This document shows positions 1 to 7,340 of a stretch of 64,000 nt of DNA, in pieces. The position numbers were made by a program, and so were the translations under genes. The stretch's first letter is position 1; each line of letters starts with the position of its first letter. The notes under the pieces were generated by a model. It was not told the origin of the DNA. It ran no database searches and saw nothing but the letters and a program-made list of their open reading frames with translations. Origin of the DNA: Nocardioides sp. 1609 (GTDB lineage Bacteria > Actinomycetota > Actinomycetes > Propionibacteriales > Nocardioidaceae); NCBI RefSeq assembly GCF_004522105.1, contig NZ_SPUJ01000004.1, positions 372,001 to 436,000 on the forward strand. Reading direction: 5' to 3'.

Positions 1-188
1 TCGAGATCGACGCCGACCAGCACCTGGAGCTGACGCGCCGGCTCGGGATCGAGCGGACGCCGACCACGCTGGTCCTCGACGCCGCCGGCCACGAGGTGGT
101 GCGCGCCGAGGGGGCGCCGACGCGCGACCAGGTCCTGGCGGTCCTGCCCCAGGCCCGCCCGGGCGGCGTCGCGCCGCCGTCCCGGTGA
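1..188 (+). CDS. Thioredoxin-family protein, C-terminal end (partial)
   Basis: Only the last 61 codons are in the window; the reading frame starts at base 3 and ends at a TGA at 186-188. The visible part has GIERTPTTLVLDAAG, the cis-proline region of a thioredoxin fold (T-P-T followed by a beta strand), then a final helix. The CxxC active site would lie upstream of the window. In mycobacteria a thioredoxin-like gene (thiX) sits directly before cysA2 and sseC2, and the same order holds here. Its role is probably to reduce or transfer sulfane sulfur with the downstream sulfurtransferase; that is inference from context. Confidence 0.8.
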   Translation, partial: EIDADQHLELTRRLGIERTPTTLVLDAAGHEVVRAEGAPTRDQVLAVLPQARPGGVAPPSR

Positions 189-191
189 CCT

Positions 192-232
192 GCGTCTCAC
201 ATGATGGAAGCCTTGTCCGCTTCGTGAGACGC
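192..232. promoter_or_regulatory. 9-bp inverted repeat upstream of the sulfurtransferase leader
   Basis: GCGTCTCAC (192-200) and GTGAGACGC (224-232) are perfect inverted copies 23 bp apart. The pair lies between the stop of the thioredoxin gene and the putative promoter of the leader peptide. No T-run follows, so a regulator site is as likely as a terminator. The binding protein is unknown. Confidence 0.4.
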
Positions 233-236
233 CGAG

Positions 237-265
237 GGGAATGAATCGGGCGTTGTCCGTACTGT
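237..265 (+). promoter_or_regulatory. Putative promoter of the leader/sulfurtransferase transcript
   Basis: A TACTGT hexamer at 260-265 fits the actinobacterial -10 pattern TANNNT. It lies 7 nt before the GTG of the leader peptide at 273, as expected for a leaderless start. GGGAAT at 237-242 is 17 nt upstream of the -10 and could be the -35 element. Confidence 0.4.
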
Positions 266-272
266 TCCTGTT

Positions 273-350
273 GTGTCGACGACGTGGCTGACCAAGCGCA
301 GGGCAGTGGATCACTGCCGCACGCGCTCGTCGCTGTGTCTGATGCCCTGA
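273..350 (+). CDS. Leader peptide (25 aa) with two Cys codons, likely cysteine attenuator
   Basis: This short ORF starts with GTG and ends with TGA. Its core is L-T-K-R-R-A-V-D-H-C-R-T-R-S-S-L-C, matching the pattern of actinobacterial leader peptides found before sulfur-metabolism genes (RR-x-VD-x-x-R-x-x-S-x-LC). It carries Cys codons TGC at 315 and TGT at 336. No Shine-Dalgarno is visible, but a TANNNT box sits 7 nt upstream, so it is probably translated from a leaderless mRNA. In mycobacteria, Cys-coding leaderless sORFs attenuate operons of sulfur genes according to cysteine supply. The same role is inferred for the sulfurtransferase gene 125 bp downstream. Confidence 0.7.
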   Translation: MSTTWLTKRRAVDHCRTRSSLCLMP

Positions 351-474
351 CGGGCGCTGTCCTTCTCGCCGTGCTCGCGGCCTGACGCCGTCCGTCATAC
401 CCCCGGATCTCCGCCGTGCCCGCAGGCCGCCGGCCGGCACCACGTCGCTGCACCCAACCGAAAGGCAACCCGAC

Positions 475-1323
475 ATGACCCGCGAGAACGCTCTCGTCAC
501 GACCCAGTGGGTCGAGGACAACCTCGACACCCCCGGAGTCGTGATCGTCGAGGTCGACGAGGACACCACGGCCTACGACAAGGGCCACATCCAGGGAGCG
601 ATCAAGCTCGACTGGTCGACCGAGCTCCAGGACCAGGTGCGCCGCGACTTCGTCGACAGGGCCCAGTTCGAGGAGCTGCTGTCGGGCAAGGGTGTCGGCA
701 ACGACGACACCGTCGTCCTCTACGGCGGCAACAACAACTGGTTCGCCGCCTACGCGTACTGGTACTTCAAGCTCTACGGCCACCAGGACGTCAAGCTCAT
801 GGACGGCGGCCGCAAGAAGTGGGAGCTCGACTCCCGTGAGCTCACCGACGAGCTGCCCGCGCGTACCGCGACGTCGTACACCGCGCAGGAGCAGGACCAC
901 TCGATCCGCGCCTTCCGCGACGACGCGGTCGCCGCGATCGGCGTGCAGAACCTGATCGACGTCCGCAGCCCCGACGAGTACGCCGGCCGCCTCCTCGCCC
1001 CGGCGCACCTCCCGCAGGAGCAGTCGCAGCGCGCCGGCCACGTGCCGACGTCGCTCAACGTGCCGTGGAGCAAGAACTGCAACGACGACGGCACCTTCAA
1101 GTCCGACGACGACCTGAAGAAGCTCTACGACGAGGTCGGCCTCGACGGCTCGAAGGACACCATCGCCCTGTGCCGCATCGGTGAGCGCTCGTCGCTGACC
1201 TGGTTCGTGCTCAAGGAGCTGCTCGGTCACCAGAACGTCAAGAACTACGACGGCTCCTGGACCGAGTACGGCTCGCTGGTCGGCGTCCCGATCGCCCTCG
1301 GCGACGAGCCCGGGGAGGCCTGA
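475..1323 (+). CDS. Thiosulfate sulfurtransferase, two rhodanese domains (CysA2/SseA type)
   Basis: A 282-residue protein with two rhodanese domains. It transfers sulfane sulfur from thiosulfate or 3-mercaptopyruvate to a thiophilic acceptor in the cytoplasm. The N-terminal domain (about 8-130) carries the structural DKGHIQGA motif; the C-terminal domain (about 155-275) carries the active-site loop C-R-I-G-E-R with Cys233. The length is that of mycobacterial CysA2. The ATG at 475 follows a GAAAGG ribosome-binding site. The next gene begins 1 nt after its stop, so the two are co-translated. Expression is probably governed by the Cys-codon leader at 273-350. Confidence 0.9.
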   Translation: MTRENALVTTQWVEDNLDTPGVVIVEVDEDTTAYDKGHIQGAIKLDWSTELQDQVRRDFVDRAQFEELLSGKGVGNDDTVVLYGGNNNWFAAYAYWYFKLYGHQDVKLMDGGRKKWELDSRELTDELPARTATSYTAQEQDHSIRAFRDDAVAAIGVQNLIDVRSPDEYAGRLLAPAHLPQEQSQRAGHVPTSLNVPWSKNCNDDGTFKSDDDLKKLYDEVGLDGSKDTIALCRIGERSSLTWFVLKELLGHQNVKNYDGSWTEYGSLVGVPIALGDEPGEA

Positions 1324-1324
1324 C

Positions 1325-1621
1325 ATGTGCGGAGCAACCGAGGGCGGTCTGTCGCTCGACGGCGTCAACGTCGCCAAGGAGGCCGTGATCCAGGGCCAGG
1401 TCGTCCGCGCGGGCGAGCCCGTCGGCAACGCCTACGTGCGCCTGCTCGACCGGACCGGTGAGTTCACCGCCGAGGTGCCCACCTCGGCCAGCGGTCACTT
1501 CCGCTTCTTCGCGGGCGAGGGTCAGTGGACCCTGCGGACGCTGGCCCCGAAGGCGACCCCGGTCGACAACCTGGTGCACGCCGCCGTCGGCAGCGTCGCC
1601 GAGGTCACCGTCGCCATCTGA
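1325..1621 (+). CDS. DUF1416 protein (SseC-like)
   Basis: A 98-residue protein starting M-C-G-A-T-E-G-G, the conserved N-terminus of DUF1416/SseC proteins, followed by a carboxypeptidase-regulatory-like beta-sandwich (IQGQVVRAGEPVGNAYVRLLD...GHFRFFAGEGQWTLR). It is always found next to CysA-type sulfurtransferases in actinobacteria and is thought to be a partner in sulfur transfer; its exact reaction is unknown. Cys2 is the obvious candidate functional residue. One base separates it from the upstream stop codon. Confidence 0.88.
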   Translation: MCGATEGGLSLDGVNVAKEAVIQGQVVRAGEPVGNAYVRLLDRTGEFTAEVPTSASGHFRFFAGEGQWTLRTLAPKATPVDNLVHAAVGSVAEVTVAI

Positions 1622-1649
1622 TCCACCCCGCCGCCGCGCGCGGCCCGTC

Positions 1650-1761
1650 GACCCGTCACCTATGGGTGACGGGTCGATGTCGTTGCTGCGCTGACCCGTC
1701 GCCTATGGGTGACGGGTCGATGTCGTTCCTGCGCTGACCCGTCACCTATCGCTGACGGGTC
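1650..1761. terminator. Three tandem 43-bp units, each with a palindrome; probable bidirectional terminator
   Basis: Units start at 1650, 1693 and 1736. Each contains GACCCGTCACC-TATG-GGTGACGGGTC or a near copy (11-bp arms, 4-nt loop), followed in the first two by GATGTCGTTSCTGCGCT. The third unit is truncated and carries a mismatch in its right arm. It lies between convergent genes, and its right arm covers the stop codon of dtd. Strong GC hairpins without a long T-run are usual for actinobacterial terminators, but a tandem triplicate is unusual. Confidence 0.7.
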
Positions 1762-2206
1762 AGCGCGCGGGTGCGGTCGGGTCGCGCTCGAGGACGACGG
1801 TGAACGGTCCGTCGTTGACCGACTCGACCCGCATGTCCGCGCCGAAGACGCCCCGCTCGACCCGGGCACCCAGCGCGACGAGGGCGTCGCACACGGCGTC
1901 GTACGCCGGCTCGCTGACCGGGCCGGGTGCGGCGGCCTCCCAGGTGGGACGGCGTCCCTTGCGTGCGTCGCCGTACAGCGTGAACTGGCTGACCACCAGC
2001 AGCGGGGCGCCGACGTCGGAGGCCGACCTCTCCTCACGCAGGATTCGCAGGCCCCACGTCTTGCGGGCGATCCAGTCGACCTCGGCCGCTGCGTCGCCGT
2101 GCGTGACGCCGAGGTAGACCAGCAGCCCCGGCTCCTTGATCGCGCCCACGACGACGCCGTCCACGCTCACCGACGCCCGTTCGACCCGCTGGATGACTGC
2201 TCGCAC
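1760..2206 (-). CDS. dtd: D-aminoacyl-tRNA deacylase
   Basis: A 148-residue Dtd that hydrolyses D-aminoacyl-tRNAs (and glycyl-tRNA(Ala)), protecting translation. Family hallmarks are the start [16 protein letters not shown], the S-Q-F-T-L-Y-G catalytic motif near the middle and the N-D-G-P-F-T motif at the C-terminal end (the Gly-Pro pair that reads chirality). The GTG at 2206 was chosen because it starts exactly at the family N-terminus and follows a GAGG sequence; a reading-frame extension to 2314 adds unrelated residues. The stop codon lies inside the third palindrome unit. Confidence 0.93.
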   Translation of the reverse strand: MRAVIQRVERASVSVDGVVVGAIKEPGLLVYLGVTHGDAAAEVDWIARKTWGLRILREERSASDVGAPLLVVSQFTLYGDARKGRRPTWEAAAPGPVSEPAYDAVCDALVALGARVERGVFGADMRVESVNDGPFTVVLERDPTAPAR

Positions 2207-2319
2207 GGGGCCATCCTCGCGCACGGCCGAGCACCGTGTGGTGGGCCTGTGGAGGAGTCGTTGACCCTGCCGGGACGTCGTGATGTCATCCCTGAACTCT
2301 CGGGAAAGGGGCAATAGAG

Positions 2320-3444
2320 ATGCGGATCACCTGTCTTGCCGCAGCTGTCGGAACCTTCATCGCGGCGTCCACGACACCGCTGGCACCCGCCGCGGTGTCG
2401 GCCACACCCACACCGGCGGCGTGTGTCGACGGTTCACCGCCGGGGCCGGAGCTCGCGCGCGGTCTCGTCCCGGCCGAGGCAGCCGTGCGGGCGTTCGCCC
2501 GCTCGGACGCCCGGACCGGGATCGGTGACGCGATCACCGAGGTCGAGCTGTGCGTCACCGTCGACGGTGACGAGTTCACCGTCCACGCCGACCCCTCGGA
2601 GCTGTCCTCGGCGTACGTGCAGGCGGACGGCGTGCTCGACTTCAGGGTCGTCGCCGAGTCGGGCTCCGGCGAGCTCTTCGTCGACCACTCGTCCGCTCGA
2701 CTGTCGCCGGCCGGTGGTGCGGCCCGCTGGGGCGGAGACACGGACCTCACCGCCACCCGGTCGCGAGCCGCGGCAGTGGAGGTCGTGCAGCTCGGGGCGC
2801 TGGCCCGCGCCGGCGATGCCGTGGTCCCGGCCGCCCGCACGTCGGCAGCGGCCTGCGTCCCCACGGTGATCAACTCCCACCTGGTCAAGACGCGGATCGG
2901 GTCGACCTATCCCGCGCCGGGACTGAAGGCGCGGCTCCTCGTCGAGCGCTCGAGCGGTGGCCAGTACCAGGTGGCCATGAAGGTGCCGAACCACCCGGTC
3001 CAGAAGATGGAGATGATGCACGCCGACGGAGGATGGGGTGCCCGCCCCGACGGTGTGGCCTCCCAGGTCCACTGGAACACGAGGATCCAGTACCTCACGA
3101 TCGACAACCGCTACCGGGCGACCGACGGGAGCTGCCAGTACTACCTCACCTACGAGCCGGACGAGGAGACCGGCGGCCTGACGAAGGAGGCCGCCTCCCG
3201 ACCCCAGTTCACGCGCTGCATCGCCGTCGCCCGCGGTGGGTGGAAGCGGATCAGGAGCGACGGACGCCCGTTCGCCCTGACGTACGGCGTCAGCGCGGCC
3301 GCGATCGTCGGCGTCAGCCTGGGTGTCACCAAGAACTACGGCGAGTCCTCGCACGCGCTCGTCTACCGGATACCCGCGGGCGGTGGCCGGATGTGCGGGA
3401 AGGACGACTATCCAGCGGTCGCCTCGATCGTCATGGGGAAGTAG
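2320..3444 (+). CDS. Exported protein of unknown function
   Basis: A 374-residue protein with a Sec signal peptide ([18 protein letters not shown]... then an Ala/Pro-rich cleavage region near residue 28-33). The mature part holds several cysteines and a Trp/Tyr-rich central region ([20 protein letters not shown]). I recognise no domain. A GAAAGGGG ribosome-binding site precedes the ATG. The following lipoprotein gene starts 1 nt after its stop codon, so the two probably act together at the cell surface. Confidence 0.72.
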   Translation: MRITCLAAAVGTFIAASTTPLAPAAVSATPTPAACVDGSPPGPELARGLVPAEAAVRAFARSDARTGIGDAITEVELCVTVDGDEFTVHADPSELSSAYVQADGVLDFRVVAESGSGELFVDHSSARLSPAGGAARWGGDTDLTATRSRAAAVEVVQLGALARAGDAVVPAARTSAAACVPTVINSHLVKTRIGSTYPAPGLKARLLVERSSGGQYQVAMKVPNHPVQKMEMMHADGGWGARPDGVASQVHWNTRIQYLTIDNRYRATDGSCQYYLTYEPDEETGGLTKEAASRPQFTRCIAVARGGWKRIRSDGRPFALTYGVSAAAIVGVSLGVTKNYGESSHALVYRIPAGGGRMCGKDDYPAVASIVMGK

Positions 3445-3445
3445 C

Positions 3446-4120
3446 GTGACCGGCCGGCGTGGGGCGTGCCTCGCCCTCGTCGCACTCCTCGTCGCCGTGT
3501 CTGCGGCCTGCTCGGGCGAGCTCTCGCCGTCGGGTGGCTCGACGACGACCGGCCGCGACGCGGCCCACGACGGAGGCCCGTTGGAAGCCCTGGCCGGCGC
3601 GGGCACGACCTCGGCCGTGCCGGCGAGGGAGGGCCGGACGAAGACGGTCACCTTCGGCGTGCTCCTGTGCAGCGCCGACCCGTCCCAGGACATCGAGCTC
3701 GACGCCGTCCGCTACGACACCGTCCCGGCGGACCTGGCCACCGACTGGGGCAGCGCCGCCGGACCGCCGGCGATCGGGACCTACCTCCGATCGATCCCGA
3801 CGCCCGTGAGCACGGGGCACGAGATCCTGCCCGTCGCGTCCGCCGTCGGTGCGCCGCACACGCTCGACGGCGACGTCGTCGACCTGGGTGATGCGTCCTC
3901 GGTCTCCATCGACCGGCCCTGCGACGGCTACACGGACCCCGATCGGACGTGGCCGCTCGTCGAGCTGCTGACGGTGATCACCGCCGACGACGGCGGCGCG
4001 ATGGCCACGGGGACCCACATCGACTACCACGTGGGAGCGAAGCGCTACACCACCACCGTCGAGTGGAAGCTCGCCATCTGTGGGCCCGCGATGCCGCGCG
4101 GGGCGAGGTGCCGGCGCTGA
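3446..4120 (+). CDS. Lipoprotein of unknown function
   Basis: A 224-residue predicted lipoprotein. It has a short basic N-terminus (V-T-G-R-R-G), a hydrophobic stretch and a lipobox V-S-A-A-C with Cys22 as the acylated residue. The rest is an Asp/Thr-rich extracellular domain I do not recognise, with Cys residues near the middle and C-terminus. The GTG at 3446 was chosen over upstream in-frame codons because it gives the lipoprotein signal and follows GGGGAAG. It is coupled to the upstream exported protein (gap 1 nt). Confidence 0.7.
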   Translation: MTGRRGACLALVALLVAVSAACSGELSPSGGSTTTGRDAAHDGGPLEALAGAGTTSAVPAREGRTKTVTFGVLLCSADPSQDIELDAVRYDTVPADLATDWGSAAGPPAIGTYLRSIPTPVSTGHEILPVASAVGAPHTLDGDVVDLGDASSVSIDRPCDGYTDPDRTWPLVELLTVITADDGGAMATGTHIDYHVGAKRYTTTVEWKLAICGPAMPRGARCRR

Positions 4121-4143
4121 ACCGTTCTGGCAGCATGCCAGCC

Positions 4144-5013
4144 ATGTCCGCCGCACCTGTCAGCCCGACCACCGACGCCGTCCCGCCTGAGGCCCTGCTC
4201 GTCACCGTCGCCCCCACCGGTGCCGAGACGAGCAAGGCCGACTGCCCGCAGCTGCCGACCACGCTCGGGGAGCTCGTGGTCGCCGCGCAGGAGTGCGAGG
4301 CCGCCGGCGCGGCGATGGTGCACGTGCACATCCGCGACGACGAGCACCGGCCGACGCTCGACCAGGGGCGGCTGCGCGAGACGGTCGCGGCCCTCCGGGA
4401 GGGCACCGACCTCGTCGTCCAGCTCTCCACCGGTGGGTCCGTGCACGACCCGCTCGACGCGCGCCTGAAGGTGCTCGACGCCGCGCCCGACTCCTGCAGC
4501 CTGACGATGGGCACCACCAACTTCGGCGACGACGTCTTCTCCAACCCCTGGCCGTTCATCTGCGACCTCTACCAGCTCAGCCAGGAGCGGGAGGTCGTGC
4601 CGGAGTTCGAGCTGTTCGACCTCGGCCACGTCGCCTCCCTGGAGCGGCTGCTGAGGACCTACGGCCTGCCGTACGGCGGTCGCGTGCACGTCGACCTCGT
4701 CATGGGGGTCCCCGGCGGCATGCCCGGGACGACGGACGCGCTGGTCGCCGCCGTCCGTGCGCTGCCCGCCGCCGTCACCTCGTGGGGCGCCACCGGCATC
4801 GGCCGCAGCACGCTGGCCGTGGGCCTGGCCGCCCTCAGCAAGGGCGGCCACCTGCGCGTGGGGATGGAGGACGTGCTGACCCTCAGCCGCGGGGTCCCGG
4901 TCGAGCGCAACAGCCAGCTCGTCGAGCGTGCGGTCGCGATGGGCGCGCTGGCCCAGCGTCGTCCGATGACGCCGGCCGAGGCGCGCGTGCTGCTCGGGAC
5001 CCGGCCGCTCTAA
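4144..5013 (+). CDS. BKACE family (DUF849) beta-keto acid cleavage enzyme
   Basis: A 289-residue TIM-barrel protein of the family of 3-keto-5-aminohexanoate cleavage enzyme (Kce), which condenses a beta-keto acid with acetyl-CoA to give acetoacetate and a CoA ester. The zinc motif H-V-H-I-R-D (His60, His62) and the later G-M-E-D motif (usually GLEDN) are present, as is the M-G-T-T-N-F-G strand. The natural substrate cannot be told from sequence. A second ATG in frame at 4135 is possible. Its TAA stop forms part of the -10 box of the next gene. Confidence 0.83.
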   Translation: MSAAPVSPTTDAVPPEALLVTVAPTGAETSKADCPQLPTTLGELVVAAQECEAAGAAMVHVHIRDDEHRPTLDQGRLRETVAALREGTDLVVQLSTGGSVHDPLDARLKVLDAAPDSCSLTMGTTNFGDDVFSNPWPFICDLYQLSQEREVVPEFELFDLGHVASLERLLRTYGLPYGGRVHVDLVMGVPGGMPGTTDALVAAVRALPAAVTSWGATGIGRSTLAVGLAALSKGGHLRVGMEDVLTLSRGVPVERNSQLVERAVAMGALAQRRPMTPAEARVLLGTRPL

Positions 5014-5016
5014 ACT
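5011..5016 (+). promoter_or_regulatory. -10 box of leaderless nitrobindin gene
   Basis: TAAACT fits TANNNT and lies 7 nt before the ATG at 5024; its first three bases are the stop codon of the upstream gene. Confidence 0.45.
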
Positions 5017-5023
5017 CGACGCC

Positions 5024-5518
5024 ATGCCCTTCCAGATCCCCGAGAACCTCCACCCCGACTGCGGGCCCGTCGTCTGGCTGCTCGGCACCTGGCACGGCAA
5101 CGGTCGCGGCGACTACCCGACCATCGACGCCTACGAGTACAAGCAGGAGGTCGTCTTCCAGCAGGACGGCCGCCCCTTCTTCCACTACTTCGCCCGCTCG
5201 TGGGTGATCGACGAGAACGGCGAGACCATCCGACAGGGCGCCCAGGAGACCGGGTTCCTGCGCTGCCTCCCGGAGGGCAAGCTCGAGCTCGTGCTGGCGC
5301 ACAACACCGGCATCAGCGAGGTCTGGTACGGCGTCGCGGGGGCCGGCAAGGTCGAGCTGCGGACCGCGGGCGTGAGCTTCACCGAGACCGCCAAGGAGGT
5401 CGTCGGCGGGCACCGGCTCTACGGCAACGTCGAGGGCGACCTGCTCTACGCCTACGACATGGAGGCGGAGGGACACCCGCTGCAGCCGCACCTGTGGGCC
5501 AGGCTGCAACGTGCCTGA
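5024..5518 (+). CDS. Nitrobindin-family heme-binding beta-barrel protein
   Basis: A 164-residue protein of the nitrobindin/THAP4-like (DUF1794, formerly 'FABP-like') family. These small beta-barrels bind ferric heme and isomerise peroxynitrite. The family signature G-T-W-H-G-N-G is at 21-27 and the proximal heme ligand is expected to be His156 in H-L-W-A-R-L-Q-R near the C-terminus. No Shine-Dalgarno is visible; a -10 box 7 nt upstream suggests a leaderless mRNA. Its end overlaps the Fur-family gene by 8 nt, so the two are translated together. Confidence 0.88.
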   Translation: MPFQIPENLHPDCGPVVWLLGTWHGNGRGDYPTIDAYEYKQEVVFQQDGRPFFHYFARSWVIDENGETIRQGAQETGFLRCLPEGKLELVLAHNTGISEVWYGVAGAGKVELRTAGVSFTETAKEVVGGHRLYGNVEGDLLYAYDMEAEGHPLQPHLWARLQRA

Positions 5519-5963
5519 CGACGGTCGCGCCGACAGCGACTGGCGGGCCGAGCTCCGGAGTCGCGGCTACCGGCTGACCCCTCAGCGCGAGCTCATCCTC
5601 GGCGCGATCGACGAGCTCGGGCACGCCACCCCCGACGAGGTCCTCGCCCACGTGAAGAGGTCGGCGTCGTCGATCAACGCCTCGACCGTCTACCGCACCC
5701 TGGAGGTGCTGGAGGACCTCGGCCTGGTGCGGCACGCGCACCTCTCGGACCGTGCGCCGACGTACCACTCGGTCGGCGGGCACGAGCACTTCCACCTGAA
5801 GTGCCGCGCCTGCGGCACGGTCCGCTCCGTCGACGTCGAGGTGGCGCGCGCGCTCACCGACCGGCTGGACGACGAGCTCGGCTTCGTCGCCGACGTCGGC
5901 CACCTCACGGTCTTCGGCAGCTGCCGCGACTGCCTCGCCGCCGCGGAGCCCGCACCGGTCTGA
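5511..5963 (+). CDS. Fur-family metal-responsive transcriptional regulator
   Basis: A 150-residue Fur/Zur/PerR-type repressor. The N-terminal winged helix (about 10-85) includes the recognition region SSINASTVYRTLEVLEDLGLV. The C-terminal dimerisation and metal domain has H-E-H-F-H-L-K followed by C-R-A-C and, later, C-R-D-C, the four-cysteine structural zinc site. The sensed metal cannot be assigned. The GTG start lies inside the last codons of the nitrobindin gene. The pairing with nitrobindin is common in actinobacteria and hints at metal or heme homeostasis. Confidence 0.9.
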   Translation: MPDDGRADSDWRAELRSRGYRLTPQRELILGAIDELGHATPDEVLAHVKRSASSINASTVYRTLEVLEDLGLVRHAHLSDRAPTYHSVGGHEHFHLKCRACGTVRSVDVEVARALTDRLDDELGFVADVGHLTVFGSCRDCLAAAEPAPV

Positions 5964-5993
5964 GTCAGCGACGTCGGTGGCGTTCCCGCCGCG

Positions 5994-6039
5994 ACGACGA
6001 GGGGCCGGCCACACGATCGTGTGGCCGGCCCCTCGTCGT
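5994..6039. terminator. Perfect 46-bp palindrome, bidirectional terminator
   Basis: The arms ACGACGAGGGGCCGGCCA... are fully complementary with no unpaired centre (axis between 6016 and 6017). It lies between the convergent Fur-family gene and cysN, 11 nt before the end of cysN, and can fold on both transcripts. Confidence 0.8.
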
Positions 6040-6050
6040 GACGTGCGTGG

Positions 6051-7340
6051 TCAGGCGCCGCTGTTGATCATCCCGGCGCCGACGGTGATGCCGGTGGCCT
6101 CGTCGATCAGGATGAACGAGCCCGTGGTGCGGTTCTGCGAGTACGGGTCGCACAGCAGCGGCACGGTGGTGCGCAGCTGGACGCGACCGATCTCGTTGAC
6201 GCCGAGCTCCTTGGTCTCCTGGTCGCGGTGCAGGGAGTTGACGTCCAGGCGGTACTGGATGTCCTTGACCAGGGCGCGGGCCGTGCGGGTGGTGTGCTTG
6301 ATGGCCAGCTTCTGCCGCGGCTTGAGCGGCGTCGTGGTCATCCAGCAGACCATCGCGTCGATGTCCTGGGACGGCGTGGGGGCGTTCTTCACGCGGGCGA
6401 TCATGTCGCCGCGCGAGACGTCGACGTCGTCGGCCAGGCGGACGGTGACCGACATCGGCGGGAACGCCTCGGTGACCTCCTGGTCGAACAGGTCGATGCC
6501 CTCGATCGTCGAGGTCATGCCCGAGGGGAGGACGACGACCTCGTCGCCCGGCTTGAGGATGCCGCCGGCGACCTGGCCGCCGTAGCCGCGGTAGTCGTGG
6601 TGCTCGTCGGACTTCGGCCGGACGACGTACTGGACCGGGAAGCGGACGTCGACGAGGTCGCGGTCGGAGGCGACGTGCACGTGCTCGAGGTGGTGCATGA
6701 GCGTGGGACCGGAGTACCAGCTCATGTTCTCGGAGCGGTTCACGACGTTGTCGCCGGCCAGCGCCGAGATCGGGATGACCTCGAGGTCGGGGATGTTCAG
6801 CTTGGTCGCGAACGTCGTGAACTCGGCGTGGATCCTCTCGTAGACCTCCTGCGAGTAGTCGACGAGGTCCATCTTGTTGACGGCCAGCACGAGGTGCGGG
6901 ACCCGCAGCAGGGAGAGGATCACCGCGTGCCGACGGGACTGCTCGGTGAGGCCCTGGCGGGCGTCGACGAGCACCAGGCCGAGGTCGGCGGTGGAGGCGC
7001 CGGTGACCATGTTGCGGGTGTACTGCACGTGGCCCGGGGTGTCGGCGATGATGAACTTGCGGTTGGGCGTCGCGAAGTAGCGGTAGGCCACGTCGATGGT
7101 GATGCCCTGCTCGCGCTCGGAGCGCAGCCCGTCGGTCAGCAGGGCCAGGTCGGTGTAGTCGTAGCCCTTGGCCACGCTGGTGGCCTCGACGGCCTCGAGC
7201 TGGTCGGCGAAGATCGACTTGGAGTCGAGCAGCAGGCGACCGATGAGGGTCGACTTGCCGTCGTCGACCGAGCCGGCCGTGGCGAACCGCAGGAGGTCCA
7301 TGTTGGTCGCGTTGGCCGCGCCCTCGTTGGTCTCGGACAT
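6051..7340 (-). CDS. cysN: Sulfate adenylyltransferase subunit 1 (GTPase)
   Basis: A 429-residue EF-Tu-like GTPase that drives adenylylation of sulfate to APS together with CysD. The G1 loop G-S-V-D-D-G-K-S is at 23-30, followed by D-T-P-G-H (G3) and N-K-M-D (G4), then two beta-barrel domains. It ends without the C-terminal APS kinase domain that many CysN proteins carry, matching the separate cysC in this cluster. Its ATG overlaps the cysD stop (TGATG), so the subunits are translationally coupled. Confidence 0.96.
   Translation of the reverse strand: MSETNEGAANATNMDLLRFATAGSVDDGKSTLIGRLLLDSKSIFADQLEAVEATSVAKGYDYTDLALLTDGLRSEREQGITIDVAYRYFATPNRKFIIADTPGHVQYTRNMVTGASTADLGLVLVDARQGLTEQSRRHAVILSLLRVPHLVLAVNKMDLVDYSQEVYERIHAEFTTFATKLNIPDLEVIPISALAGDNVVNRSENMSWYSGPTLMHHLEHVHVASDRDLVDVRFPVQYVVRPKSDEHHDYRGYGGQVAGGILKPGDEVVVLPSGMTSTIEGIDLFDQEVTEAFPPMSVTVRLADDVDVSRGDMIARVKNAPTPSQDIDAMVCWMTTTPLKPRQKLAIKHTTRTARALVKDIQYRLDVNSLHRDQETKELGVNEIGRVQLRTTVPLLCDPYSQNRTTGSFILIDEATGITVGAGMINSGA

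Noticed and set aside
241..291. 16-codon ORF before the sulfurtransferase (M-N-R-A-L-S-V-L)
   Set aside because: It overlaps the leader peptide in another frame, starts inside the promoter, and lacks the leader-peptide motif.
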